From positions 35,545 to 99,544 of the forward strand of contig CAZPNX010000007.1 in the NCBI GenBank assembly GCA_964588285.1: 64,000 nt of DNA, in the 5' to 3' direction. The position numbers were made by a program, and so were the translations under genes. The stretch's first letter is position 1. Every line of letters starts with the position of its first letter. The stretch comes from CAZPNX01 sp964588285. GTDB lineage: Bacteria; Edwardsbacteria; AC1; EtOH8. Positions 22,731 through 31,942 of this stretch are shown one piece after another. The notes under the pieces were generated by a model that ran no database searches, was not told where the DNA came from, and saw only the letters and a program-made list of their open reading frames with translations.

Positions 22731-25700
22731 CTATTGGAACTTGACCGATACCACCTTGGACACTCCCAGCTGCTCCATGGTCACCCCATACAGCCGGTCG
22801 GCGATCTCCATGGTTCGCTTGTTATGGGTGATGACCATGAACTGGGTGCTGCCGGTGAAATCCTTGAGCATGGCGCAGAAACGCTGGACATTGGCGTCGT
22901 CCAGCGGAGCGTCTATTTCGTCCAGCACGCAGAACGGGGCCGGCTTTACCAGGTAGATGCCGAACAGCATGGCGATGGCGGTCAGCGCCTTTTCCCCGCC
23001 GGAGAGCAGGGTGATGGACTTCATGTTCTTGCCCATGGGGGTAGCCATGATCTCGATCTCGGCCTCCAGCGGGTCTTGGCTGCCCGTCAGCCTGATGTCG
23101 GCCTCGCCGCCGATGAACAGCCGCTGGAAGATCTGGACGAAGCCGGTCTTGATGCCTTCCAGGGTCTGGAGAAACATGGCCCGGGCTTCCTCGTCTATCC
23201 GCTTGATGGTGGCCGAGAGGTCTTCCTTGGCCGCCAGCAGGTCGTCGCGCTGCTTGGCCATAAAGCCGAAACGTTGTTCCTCCTCCTCCAGCTCCTTGAG
23301 GGCGTCGAAGTTAATTCCCCCCAGTTTTTTGATGCGCAGGCGGAGGTCGGATATCCGGGGCCGGGCCTGCTCCAGGTCGATATCCACGGCGGCCGGCAGC
23401 TCCTCCAGTTCGGTTTCGTACTCCTCGGCCAGCCTCCGTTTGAGATTCTCGCGATCGTTGGCCACCCGTCCCAGCTCCAGCTGGGCTTGAGACAGGACAT
23501 TCTGCAGTTCCTCGCTCTCCAGCCGGGTGCGGTGCAGGGCCTCCTCGGCCGTTTTCATTAGAGATAAAGACTGTTGGCGCTGCTGCTGCTGGGCTTCGCG
23601 ACGGGCCAGCACCAGCTCCCTTTGCTCCGAGCGCTCCCTGAGCTCCAGGCTGATGCTTTCGTCCTCCTGTTTAAGCTGGGCGATGCTTCTTGAGGCCTCC
23701 TCATCAAGATTGCGCAGTTGCTGGATGTGCTCGATGGCTTCGGTGCGGCGGGCCTCCATGTTGCGCAGCTCCTGCCTGGCCTGCTCCTGAGCCGCCTGGG
23801 TCTGGGCCAGCTCCAAAGTGGCCCGGGAAACGGCCGCGGCCAGCTCCTCCCGACGCTGGTCCATCCCGCTCAGCTCCCGGTCGCGCTGGGCCAGCGATTC
23901 CCCCTCGTCCCGGTTGCTTTCGTCGAACTCCAGGGTCGTCTGCCGGGACCTGGCGATCTCCGGCCCCAGCTCCAGCAGCACGGTTTCATGCCTTTTTATC
24001 AGCTCCGTAATCCGAGCGGCCCGGCCCCGCCCTTCCTCGTGACGGGCAGCAATGGCGGCCATCTTTCCGGAAACGTCCGAAAGCTGGACCTGGTACTGGG
24101 AAGCCTGGGATCGGGCGGTCTCCAGGGCTTGCCGTGAGAGCGACTCGCGGTTCCGGGATTCCTCCAACTTTTGTCCGGCCTGTTCCTGACGCTGCCGGCA
24201 TTGGGCAATGAGCTGGTCCAATTCGGCCAGACGCTGTTGGCGCTCCAGCAACCCGAACTGCCCGCTGGGCAAGGAGCCGGTGATCATCGCCCCCCAAGGC
24301 TCGGCCACTTCGCCGGACCGGTTGGCAATGCGACGGCCGGGATGGCGCTCGGAAAGATCATTGAGATCGAACCCGTCCGAAGCAATCAAGGCGTCGCCCA
24401 AAAGTTTTTCGATCAGGGGACGCAGCCGCTCCGGGCAGTCCACAAAATCCAGGCCGTTCCCTTCTATCCCCTGGCCGGACGAAGTCTCGGGCTTAGTCTG
24501 GGGCGTCAGTCTGTCCAGCGGCACCAAGGTGGCCCAGCCGCACTGACCGGATTTCAAGGCCTTAATGGCTTTGGCCATGGTCTGGACGTCGTCCACTGCC
24601 ACCCAATGCAGTTTTTCCCCCAGAAGCGATTCCACCGCCCGCTGGCAGCCGGCCTTCACCCTGATGGATTCCGCCAGGGGCGCCGCCCTTCCCTCAAGCT
24701 CTGGCAGGCTTTCCATGAGATGTTTGACGCCTTGGTGATACCCCTCTCGCCTGCGGTGCAATTCGGCCAGCAGGTTCTTTTCCTTCTCCAGGGCGGCGGC
24801 TTCCGCCGAGGCCTCGGCCAGCAACCTGCCCTGTTCCTCTATCTGGCTGCGCAGCCGTCCGATTTCGGATTCGCGGCCCTGCTCCTCGGAGCGCAGGACC
24901 TGCAGGGCCTGAGAAAGCTCCTGCCGCCGTTGGGTCAGCTCTTTCAGCTGACCCTCCTGCGCCTCCAGCTCCCGCGACAGAGACTCCCCCTCCTGGCGCA
25001 AAGAGACCAGCTCGGCCTCGGCGCTTTGCTGACGGCTCTCCAGGCCGGCCAGCCGCTCCCGGTTTTCGGTCGTCAATCTTACCGACTCCAAAAGCTCGCG
25101 GCGGGCCTCTGAAAGGGCGGCTCGGCCCGATGATATCTCGGCGTCCAGAGCCGCCAGCTCGGTCTGCCGGCCGCGCAGCAGGTCGGTTCTCTGCAGCAGC
25201 TCCTGGGAGGCGGCGGCCATCCGAGCCTGAATGTCCCGGGATCCGGATTCGTACTGGGCCATGGCAGCCAACAGGGAGCGGATCTCCTGTTCCCGGGCCT
25301 GCATGGTCTGCTCGATGCCGGCCCGCCGCTCCCGGATGACGGCCAGCCTGTTTTCCGATTCCCGAATGGCCTCCGATACTTCGCTGATCTGGTCCTGGAT
25401 CTGCCCGATCTGCCCTTCGTTCTCCTCCAAAAGCTCCCGGGCCCGGGTTATCTCATGCTCCCTCTGGTCCAGCTCTCCGGCCAACTCGGCCCGCCTGGCC
25501 GCGGCCTGCTCAATCCGTCCGGCCAACTCCCGCTCCTCGACGGCCAGCCGCTCCCGGTCCCTGGCCGATACCTTGAGGTCCAGCTCCTTGAGCTCGGCGC
25601 GGAACCTTTCGTAGATCCGGGCCTTGCCAGCCTGGCGGCGCAGCGAGCGCAGGCGCTTCTCCACCTCGGACACGATGTCCTGGATGCGGACCAGATCCTC

Positions 25701-26255
25701 GGCAGTGGACTCCATGCGGCGCTGGGCCGCCTTCTTCTGCTGGCGGTACTTGGCCACCCCGGCCGCCTCCTCGAACAGCGAGCGTCTGATGGAGGGGTCT
25801 TCGGACAGGATGGTCTCGATCATCTTGGACTCGATGATGGAGTAGCTGTCCGCCCCCAGGCCGGTGTTGAGGAACAGATCGACGATGTCGCGCAGACGGC
25901 AGGCCTTGTTGTTCAGCAGGTACTCGCTCTCCCCGGAGCGGAACAGGCGGCGGGTGACCGAGACCTCGGCATACTCCACCGGCAGTCGGCCCTCCTCGTT
26001 GGAAAAGACCAGGGTCACTTCGGCCATGGACAGCGGCTTTTCGTCCCGGGTGCCGTTGAAGATGACGTCCTCCATCTTGTCGGAGCGGAGAGACTTGGTG
26101 CTCTGCTCCCCCAGGCACCAGCGGATGGCGTCGACGATGTTGGTCTTGCCACAGCCGTTGGGGCCGACGATGGCGGTGATGCCCTGGCCCACCTCCATCG
26201 TCACCTTGTGGGGGAAGGACTTGAAGCCGAAAAGCTCTATGCGGGAAAGGTACAT
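22731..26255 (-). CDS. smc: Chromosome segregation ATPase SMC
   Basis: A 1174-residue condensin subunit. The Walker A half is at the N-terminus (MYLSRIELFGFKSFPHKV, AIVGPNGCGKTNIVDAIRW); two long coiled coils surround a hinge (about 510-640, HRRREGYHQGVKHLMESLP to GDALIASDGFDLNDL); the C-terminal head has TLLSGGEKALTAIAMLFGIY and FCVLDEIDAPLDDANVQRF. The frame opens at a GTG at 26288, but that codon lies upstream of the predicted -10 box, so the ATG at 26255 is chosen. scpA/scpB are not in the window. Confidence 0.97.
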   Translation of the reverse strand: MYLSRIELFGFKSFPHKVTMEVGQGITAIVGPNGCGKTNIVDAIRWCLGEQSTKSLRSDKMEDVIFNGTRDEKPLSMAEVTLVFSNEEGRLPVEYAEVSVTRRLFRSGESEYLLNNKACRLRDIVDLFLNTGLGADSYSIIESKMIETILSEDPSIRRSLFEEAAGVAKYRQQKKAAQRRMESTAEDLVRIQDIVSEVEKRLRSLRRQAGKARIYERFRAELKELDLKVSARDRERLAVEERELAGRIEQAAARRAELAGELDQREHEITRARELLEENEGQIGQIQDQISEVSEAIRESENRLAVIRERRAGIEQTMQAREQEIRSLLAAMAQYESGSRDIQARMAAASQELLQRTDLLRGRQTELAALDAEISSGRAALSEARRELLESVRLTTENRERLAGLESRQQSAEAELVSLRQEGESLSRELEAQEGQLKELTQRRQELSQALQVLRSEEQGRESEIGRLRSQIEEQGRLLAEASAEAAALEKEKNLLAELHRRREGYHQGVKHLMESLPELEGRAAPLAESIRVKAGCQRAVESLLGEKLHWVAVDDVQTMAKAIKALKSGQCGWATLVPLDRLTPQTKPETSSGQGIEGNGLDFVDCPERLRPLIEKLLGDALIASDGFDLNDLSERHPGRRIANRSGEVAEPWGAMITGSLPSGQFGLLERQQRLAELDQLIAQCRQRQEQAGQKLEESRNRESLSRQALETARSQASQYQVQLSDVSGKMAAIAARHEEGRGRAARITELIKRHETVLLELGPEIARSRQTTLEFDESNRDEGESLAQRDRELSGMDQRREELAAAVSRATLELAQTQAAQEQARQELRNMEARRTEAIEHIQQLRNLDEEASRSIAQLKQEDESISLELRERSEQRELVLARREAQQQQRQQSLSLMKTAEEALHRTRLESEELQNVLSQAQLELGRVANDRENLKRRLAEEYETELEELPAAVDIDLEQARPRISDLRLRIKKLGGINFDALKELEEEEQRFGFMAKQRDDLLAAKEDLSATIKRIDEEARAMFLQTLEGIKTGFVQIFQRLFIGGEADIRLTGSQDPLEAEIEIMATPMGKNMKSITLLSGGEKALTAIAMLFGIYLVKPAPFCVLDEIDAPLDDANVQRFCAMLKDFTGSTQFMVITHNKRTMEIADRLYGVTMEQLGVSKVVSVKFQ

Positions 26256-26278
26256 GGTCTGGCTCTCATAATCGGTTA

Positions 26279-26307
26279 ATTTTACCACTTTAGGCCCGAA
26301 GCGTCAA
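26279..26307 (-). promoter_or_regulatory. Promoter for smc-corA
   Basis: TTGACG (26302-26307), 17-bp spacer, TAAAAT (26279-26284) on the minus strand, about 24 nt upstream of the chosen smc ATG. It excludes the alternative GTG start. Confidence 0.7.
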
Positions 26308-26439
26308 CATTAAAAGCCGCCGGCCGGGAGGCCGGCCCGGCTCTCCCGCAAAATACCAAGGGCAGTCCGGACAGGCCGCCCCACATGCATATATGGATTA
26401 AATACTAATTTTTTATTATTATATTGCCATATATCTTTG

Positions 26440-26679
26440 CTATGCCGCCTCCAGCGCGCAGGGGTAGGTGCCCTCGGCCAGTCTCCGCAGGTCCAGCCGG
26501 GTTGAGTCCCGCCCACCCGTTTCCCATCCCTGTGTTCTCTGCCTCTCCTGCCCGGCGATATTATAGAGTTTGAGGCCGTAATTCCCGGCCGCCGGCAGTT
26601 CAAACAAAACCTCGGCACATCCCCGGGCCGTATTGGGCCAGGGAAAGTAAGGCTGATGGCTTGCCAGCATGGCCGGCAT
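26440..26679 (-). pseudogene. Orphan fragment of a FlgD-like C-terminal sorting domain
   Basis: A 79-codon frame (MPAMLASHQPYFPWPNTARG...) coding AEVLFELPAAGNYGLKLYNI and LRRLAEGTYPCALEAA. The pattern matches the sorting tails of the large secreted proteins in this window (ISFNLPKAGAYELKVFNIAG, GVYFYQLNAGG), but no passenger precedes it and the final strand (xKLVVVK) is missing. It is best read as the decayed end of a secreted protein gene. The surrounding 26308-26813 holds no other gene; a GC-rich palindrome lies at about 26316-26334. Confidence 0.6.
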
Positions 26680-26768
26680 CAGACAGGTTTTCTTATTTCT
26701 TCCTTTTTTATGTGGCCATTATCCTATGAATTAACCCTGGTATTAAGACTTGCCTATACTGGTGTAAA

Positions 26769-26797
26769 TAAAAACCGGCGCTTTTAGCGCCGGTTTT
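26769..26797. terminator. Terminator after the PEGA lipoprotein gene
   Basis: AAAACCGGCGCT-TTT-AGCGCCGGTTTT, a perfect 12-bp stem with A and T tracts on both sides, so it can work in both directions. It lies just downstream of the stop at 26814. Confidence 0.85.
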
Positions 26798-26813
26798 CCT
26801 TGTGGTGTGCCGA

Positions 26814-28061
26814 TCACTCGGTGTCAGTCCTCATTATCTGCAGGTCATAAAATTCCATAAAGTAAAGAAAACGGCCGTCCTGCGACTGGATCATCCTCAT
26901 CGGAAACTGGCCCAATGGCGTGTTGAAGATGCCGCTCCAAGTGTTCCGGTCGAAGAGGAAGAGCGTGCCCACCGGCAGTGGTATCCCCGGGTTTCCCGTC
27001 TCCACCCCGGGGGTTCTGAAGATCCAAAAACTCTCCCGATTCCCGCTGAAGCAGGCCCCCCAGATATAGTCCCCCTCGGGCAAAGGAGTGGGATTTGGAA
27101 GCAACGGCGTCTCTATACTTGTCCACGAGGCCAACCTCAACGGAACGAATCTCCGGCCGAACACATTGCAGAAGCCGGCGAACTCGCCGTCATCGTCCTG
27201 GAACACCGTCCCCGGCGTCGGCCCGGTGGCCATCTCGTTCAGCACCGCCCCGCTTTCCAGGTCAACCCGCACGAATCTCTCGACGGCCGTCAGGGTGGCG
27301 TAGAACCAGCGACTGCCTGGCTCGACCGCCAGGTCGTTGACGCATCCGGGAAGTCCTATGCTCCGCACCAGCGCCCCGCTTTGCGGGTCCAGTATCAGCA
27401 CCCGCCGCCCGGCGCTGTCGGCCGCCAGCAGAGCCCGCCCGTCGGGGGTGTAGGCCAGGCGGTGGTAATCGGTCCCGGGCGCCGGTACCGTCCAGCCGAC
27501 CGTCCCCCAACTGTTTAGGTCGATCACCTTGACGGTTTCCTTAACGCAGACCGCCAGCCGGCCCAGGCCGGGATGACAGGCCAGTCTCACAGCCTCCGGA
27601 CCGACTGTGATCTCCCCGATCTTGGCCACGGCGGAGTCCGCGATCTGGTAGACGCCTACCCAGGACACATATTTATGGCTCAAGTACAGCCTCTGGCGCA
27701 CCGGATCGTAGGCCATGTCCCGAGGCGGCACCGGCAGGGTGAACCTGGCCGTCACGTGCGGCTCGATGGCCGTCAGGACCAGGTTCATCCGCCGCGTCTC
27801 CCCGGGCCTTATTTCGATGAAGCCTCGGTAGGTCTTGAACCTGGAAAGCTTTAGGCTGATGGAACGGGAGCCGACCGGTATTCCGTCCAATTTGGCCGGC
27901 GTCCGGTGCCCGGTGTAGGCTCCGTCCACGTAGATGGCCGCGTTTGTTGGCAATGAGGTGACTATCAGCGAACCCAGCTCCGGATAAACCGGCTTGTGCC
28001 GGCAGCCGCCAGCCGCCAGGGCCGCCAGCAGGACGAGCGCAAGGCAGAGTTTCTCTCTCAT
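26814..28061 (-). CDS. PEGA-domain lipoprotein with beta-propeller-like body
   Basis: A 415-residue protein. The signal peptide ends in the lipobox LAAGGC (Cys20), so it should be lipid-anchored. A PEGA domain follows (about 30-95: GSLIVTSLPTNAAIYVDGAY, GRT-like HRTPAKLDGIPVGSRSISL). The remainder has repeating strands typical of a YVTN-like propeller (AYTPDGRALLAADSAGRRVL, VNDLAVEPGSRWFYATL). It is 4 nt from the TonB-receptor gene upstream and probably in its operon. Its function is unknown; a surface or periplasmic partner of the receptor is plausible. Confidence 0.75.
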   Translation of the reverse strand: MREKLCLALVLLAALAAGGCRHKPVYPELGSLIVTSLPTNAAIYVDGAYTGHRTPAKLDGIPVGSRSISLKLSRFKTYRGFIEIRPGETRRMNLVLTAIEPHVTARFTLPVPPRDMAYDPVRQRLYLSHKYVSWVGVYQIADSAVAKIGEITVGPEAVRLACHPGLGRLAVCVKETVKVIDLNSWGTVGWTVPAPGTDYHRLAYTPDGRALLAADSAGRRVLILDPQSGALVRSIGLPGCVNDLAVEPGSRWFYATLTAVERFVRVDLESGAVLNEMATGPTPGTVFQDDDGEFAGFCNVFGRRFVPLRLASWTSIETPLLPNPTPLPEGDYIWGACFSGNRESFWIFRTPGVETGNPGIPLPVGTLFLFDRNTWSGIFNTPLGQFPMRMIQSQDGRFLYFMEFYDLQIMRTDTE

Positions 28062-28065
28062 GTCA

Positions 28066-30771
28066 TCACCAGTTCACTGTCAGCCCCGCCCGCAACAGGC
28101 GGGGAGCCCCGGTCAGGGCCGGATTTCTGTCATGGAGGTTCTTGAAGAACGACCAGCGATCATACTGTTCGCTCACGGTGAAAACGCCGTCGCCGTTGGC
28201 GTCTCCCTCCCGGTCGTAGTAGGGGCTGTCGCTCAAGTAGTCTACCCGGGGCGGCAGTGGTTGCCAGTCGTTGGCGTAGGCGTCGTAGGGTCCGATCTCT
28301 CGTACAAAGCTACTGTTGCCGTTGTCCCAGTCGAATAAATTGAATATCTCCAGAGTCAAGCCGGCCCGGAGAGGCCCCAGTTGGATATTTTTTGCCAGAC
28401 GGATATCGAGTTGCTTGGTAGCGGGATAGCGCGCCGAGTTGGGATCCGGAGTTTCCTGGTTAAGCTTGTCAGCCACCATTGGGGTATAGGGCAAACCGCT
28501 TCCGTATTGGAAAATAAGGTTAAACCTAAAGTCGGAAAGCAACCAACGCTCCACAACCCCCTGTCCTACGACACTCTTGTTGAAAAGTGACAACTCGGCC
28601 ACCAGCTTGTTGCGCTGATCGAAATCCAGCGGCATTTCTTTCCGCTCCATGGTGCCTAAAGACTCGCCGGTGACCGTGGCCAAATATTGTTCCAATACTT
28701 GGGATGGGTCGGAGCCGGTGCCCACTGCCCGGGCCAGACAGTAGCGGACGCTGCCGGTGAAGTGCTTGCCGAAGTGCTTTCTGGCCGCCAGCTCCAGTCC
28801 GGTGGAATTGGCCTGCTCTATGTTCTGGTATTGATAATAGCCTTCCGGGACGGACGGAATGTAGTTGATGGATATCAGGTCCTTGACGTCCTTGTAGTAG
28901 ATGGCCAAGTCCAGACTCAGCTCCGGGGTCAGCTCGGTGACGGTGCCGAACTCGATGGAGGTGGTCCGGGGCGGGTTGAGCGATGGGTTCCCCAGGATGT
29001 TGCCCTTGACCTGCTGGGGGCTGGTCTTATCGATGTATTGATAGAGCTGTTGGAACAGAGGCATCTGGAAGAAGCGCCCGTACCCGAAGCGGAAGGTGGT
29101 GGAGGAGGAGACCACGTAGGAAAGCCCCAGGCGCGGGCTGACGGCCGACTTGGGCCCGGGCCTCAGGCCGTTGCCTTGGCTGGCCCAAAGGCTGCTGTCG
29201 GCGTCGCCCACCTTGGGATCCAGCCGCTGATAGCGCAGACCGCCGTTGACGACCAAACCCTCGTATTCCATCTTGTCGTGCAGGTAGAACCCCTGGACGC
29301 TGGGCCGACGGAAGTACTCGTCCACAATGGGCTTGCCGGTAGCGGTGGAGTAAAGGTGAAAGTTGTCTATTTCATACCAGCTGAGCTGGACCCCGGCCTT
29401 AATCTGATGGCGGGGACCGGACTGCAGCATCAGCTCCGCCTTGGCGAAGCTCTCTTCGGTTGACCGGTCGCGGTACTGCCAGTAATTGCCGTACCGGTAG
29501 AACAAGGTCCGATCATAACCGTAGGGATTGAAACCGGCGGTGAACACCAACTGGCTGTCCTGGTCGTAGTACACCTGATTGTCCAGATAGTTGAAGAAAC
29601 GGATGTCTTCCCACCAATGCCGCCCGATATCCCAGAAAGTATCGCGAACCCCGAACTGGCCTTGGTTTATAAAGCGTCCCAAAGTCACCTGGTAAAAGGC
29701 GGAACGCGTCAGGGACTGGTTAACAGTTAACAACACCAGCGAACCTCGACGCAGATCGGAGCGGAAGTTGTCTGGCAGATAGTACCATTCGTGGCTGTAT
29801 CTTCCAAACTGGGATCGGGACCAGGCCGCCAGCGTGCTGAGCCTAAGCTGAGCCGGAAGAAGAAAGGTGAACTTTGATATCCAAGAGTAATCCTCCCGGT
29901 CCTGGTGGGGCACTATGGACCGATGTGGATCCCAGTCATCGGTCAGAGAAACCTCGCCCGCAGAGAATAATAATGTCCGGCCGCCCCAAAATGACCGCCC
30001 CCAGTCGCCTTGGATCGAGTTGAAACCGCGCCCGCTCTGCGGAGAGAACAGCTCGCCGTTGTTGACCTGCAGGTTTAGCCCAGGCTCTCGCCCGTCTTTG
30101 ATCGAAGCGTTGATCACTCCGGACATGGCTTGTCCGTATTCGGCGTTATAGACACCTGTCAGCAGGCTCAGCTCTGATAGGGCGTTGGTGTTGACCAACA
30201 AGCCGACATATCCCTCGGTAGCGTCTTTTACTGATATTCCGTCTATCAGATAGTCTACCTCGTCGGAACGGCCGCCCCTCACATGGAGTTCTTCTCCCAT
30301 GCGGACCACCCCGGTCTGGGCGGCTACCGCTTGCTGGACGTTATCCCACGGCATCTCCTGCAGATCAGCGCTCCGGATGGTCCTCATGGTGGCCGTTAAG
30401 TCCTTGTCGGCAATGGGCTTTTTGGCGACCACTGTCACCCCTTCGGTAACAATGGGAACACTTTTAAGCCTGAAATTGACCTTGGTGGTTAGGTCCCGGT
30501 TGCAGCGGACATCGACAACCGTGGTAGGTTGATAGCCAATCAGCGAGGCCTTCACCGAATAGGAACCCGGTTGGAGGTTAATGAAATAATACTCTCCCAT
30601 CTGGTCGCTGATGGCGCTATGTTCTGTTCCCAGCACTGTTATCAGCGCCCCCATCAGCGGCTGGCCGGTAGCGGCGTCAACCACCCGTCCGGCTATCTTG
30701 CCGGTTCCTGCGGCCCAAGCGGCGGAGATTAAAAATGCGACGGCGACCGCTAAAAAACTGCTGGCCCTCAT
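28066..30771 (-). CDS. TonB-dependent receptor with carboxypeptidase-like N-domain
   Basis: A 901-residue outer-membrane protein. Signal peptide (1-20, ending SAAWA), CarboxypepD-reg-like domain (about 22-108: GKIAGRVVDAATGQPLMGAL, GEYYFINLQPGSYSVKASLI), plug domain (about 125-225: VRGGRSDEVDYLIDGISV, GVYNAEYGQAMSGVINASI), then a beta-barrel ending RAGLTVNW with a terminal aromatic. This is the SusC-like architecture of FCB phyla. The ligand is unknown; no SusD, TonB or ExbBD gene is near. Second receptor of the cluster, downstream of PorV. Confidence 0.9.
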   Translation of the reverse strand: MRASSFLAVAVAFLISAAWAAGTGKIAGRVVDAATGQPLMGALITVLGTEHSAISDQMGEYYFINLQPGSYSVKASLIGYQPTTVVDVRCNRDLTTKVNFRLKSVPIVTEGVTVVAKKPIADKDLTATMRTIRSADLQEMPWDNVQQAVAAQTGVVRMGEELHVRGGRSDEVDYLIDGISVKDATEGYVGLLVNTNALSELSLLTGVYNAEYGQAMSGVINASIKDGREPGLNLQVNNGELFSPQSGRGFNSIQGDWGRSFWGGRTLLFSAGEVSLTDDWDPHRSIVPHQDREDYSWISKFTFLLPAQLRLSTLAAWSRSQFGRYSHEWYYLPDNFRSDLRRGSLVLLTVNQSLTRSAFYQVTLGRFINQGQFGVRDTFWDIGRHWWEDIRFFNYLDNQVYYDQDSQLVFTAGFNPYGYDRTLFYRYGNYWQYRDRSTEESFAKAELMLQSGPRHQIKAGVQLSWYEIDNFHLYSTATGKPIVDEYFRRPSVQGFYLHDKMEYEGLVVNGGLRYQRLDPKVGDADSSLWASQGNGLRPGPKSAVSPRLGLSYVVSSSTTFRFGYGRFFQMPLFQQLYQYIDKTSPQQVKGNILGNPSLNPPRTTSIEFGTVTELTPELSLDLAIYYKDVKDLISINYIPSVPEGYYQYQNIEQANSTGLELAARKHFGKHFTGSVRYCLARAVGTGSDPSQVLEQYLATVTGESLGTMERKEMPLDFDQRNKLVAELSLFNKSVVGQGVVERWLLSDFRFNLIFQYGSGLPYTPMVADKLNQETPDPNSARYPATKQLDIRLAKNIQLGPLRAGLTLEIFNLFDWDNGNSSFVREIGPYDAYANDWQPLPPRVDYLSDSPYYDREGDANGDGVFTVSEQYDRWSFFKNLHDRNPALTGAPRLLRAGLTVNW

Positions 30772-30794
30772 CGGTTCCCCATTTGTATTGACAC

Positions 30795-30821
30795 AAGGGG
30801 GACGATAGCTCTCGTCCCCCT
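30795..30821. terminator. Hairpin between PorV and receptor genes
   Basis: AAGGGGGACGA/TCGTCCCCCTT, an 11-bp stem with a short loop, no U-tract. It may attenuate or protect transcripts between the two genes rather than terminate them. Confidence 0.45.
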
Positions 30822-30851
30822 TATCAGGTTATGGTCCGGTCTTTGGCTGTT

Positions 30852-31916
30852 CTAAAATCCCAGACCCAGGCTGAACCGGTGGACGTTTTCAAGAAAGCCC
30901 ATGTTGGTGTAGGCATAGTCCACCGCTATCCGGGACGGCCCAAAGCGCCGCGAGATTCCCATGCCGGCGCTCATGTTGTCCATGCCGCCCTTGGTCTCGT
31001 ACCAGTCGGGGTCATACTTGTATCCGCCGCGCAGGGCCATCTCGACGATGGGATTGTTCCAGCGATACTCGAAACCGGTTAAAACTTTTTCGTTGCCGTC
31101 GTTGGGGTGGATCATCTCAGCCGAAGCAGTCAGGATGTGCTGGCTGCCGAATTTAAAGTCGTAGGCGGCGCCGATCTTAAACTGCAGAGGCATGGGAAAC
31201 GGCTGCGACTGTATCTCCCACTGGTTGCCCGTGTAGTTGGTCGGCCAGGATGTGTCGACCCAATCCTTCTGAAGATCAATACCCGAGAACTTGGCGTCGC
31301 CGCTGTAGTTGACGATGGCCATGCCTATCCGCAGGGTCTTGAAGCCGGTCAGGTAGTGGGTTCCCACATCGAAGGCCATCTGCGAAGCAGTCATCTCGGC
31401 GATCTTCTCCCGCACATATTTGGCTGTCAGGCCCACGCTGAATTTGTTGGTCAGGCTGCGGGCGTAGGTTAGCCCCAGCGCCAGGTCGCTGGAGGAGAAG
31501 GTGGGCAAGCCCTCGCCCTCGTCCTCCCTGGCCAGGGTGGCGATATCGTCGATGGTGGTCCACTGCATATCGCCCATGGACAGGAAGGAAGCGCTAATGC
31601 CGAAGTTGCCTAAAAGACCGCCCGGAAATACGCAGCCGATATACTCGTTGTTAATGTCTACGAACCAGTTGGTATGGGCGAAAGCGGCGTTGATGTTCCT
31701 CATCCGGGCGATGCCGGCCGGGTTCCAGTAGAGAGCGGTGGCGTCGTCGGCCACGGCGGTGAAGGCCCCGCCCATGGCCGAGGCCCTGGCACCGGCCCCT
31801 ATCTTCAGAAACTGCATGCCGGAAAAGCCGACCTTCGAGAAACTGGGTTCGGCCCAAGCCGGGAGAGCGCCCAGAATGACGGCGGCCGCCAGCACCAGTG
31901 CTAGGTGTTTTCTCAT
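30852..31916 (-). CDS. PorV/PorQ family outer-membrane protein (UPF0164-like)
   Basis: A 354-residue protein with a cleavable signal peptide (ending LPAWA) and a FadL-like barrel. LKIGAGARASAMGGAFTAVA and ATALYWNPAGIARMRN are the diagnostic N-terminal signature. In Bacteroidetes, PorV shuttles cargo with C-terminal sorting domains to the attachment complex of the type IX system. It lies right after the gene for a 1056-residue protein with such a tail, which suggests a dedicated export pair (inference). No other T9SS component is visible in the window. Confidence 0.88.
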   Translation of the reverse strand: MRKHLALVLAAAVILGALPAWAEPSFSKVGFSGMQFLKIGAGARASAMGGAFTAVADDATALYWNPAGIARMRNINAAFAHTNWFVDINNEYIGCVFPGGLLGNFGISASFLSMGDMQWTTIDDIATLAREDEGEGLPTFSSSDLALGLTYARSLTNKFSVGLTAKYVREKIAEMTASQMAFDVGTHYLTGFKTLRIGMAIVNYSGDAKFSGIDLQKDWVDTSWPTNYTGNQWEIQSQPFPMPLQFKIGAAYDFKFGSQHILTASAEMIHPNDGNEKVLTGFEYRWNNPIVEMALRGGYKYDPDWYETKGGMDNMSAGMGISRRFGPSRIAVDYAYTNMGFLENVHRFSLGLGF

Positions 31917-31942
31917 CTTATCTATTCTCCTTGTCTTGGGCG

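Noticed and set aside
22293..23561. Long + strand frame opposite smc
   Set aside because: It mirrors the codon pattern of smc, has no recognisable protein features and no ribosome-binding site; the same holds for other long + strand frames, for example 32441-34129 and 34244-35941.
26256..26288. Upstream GTG start for smc
   Set aside because: It would lie upstream of the -10 box and add residues not seen in the family.
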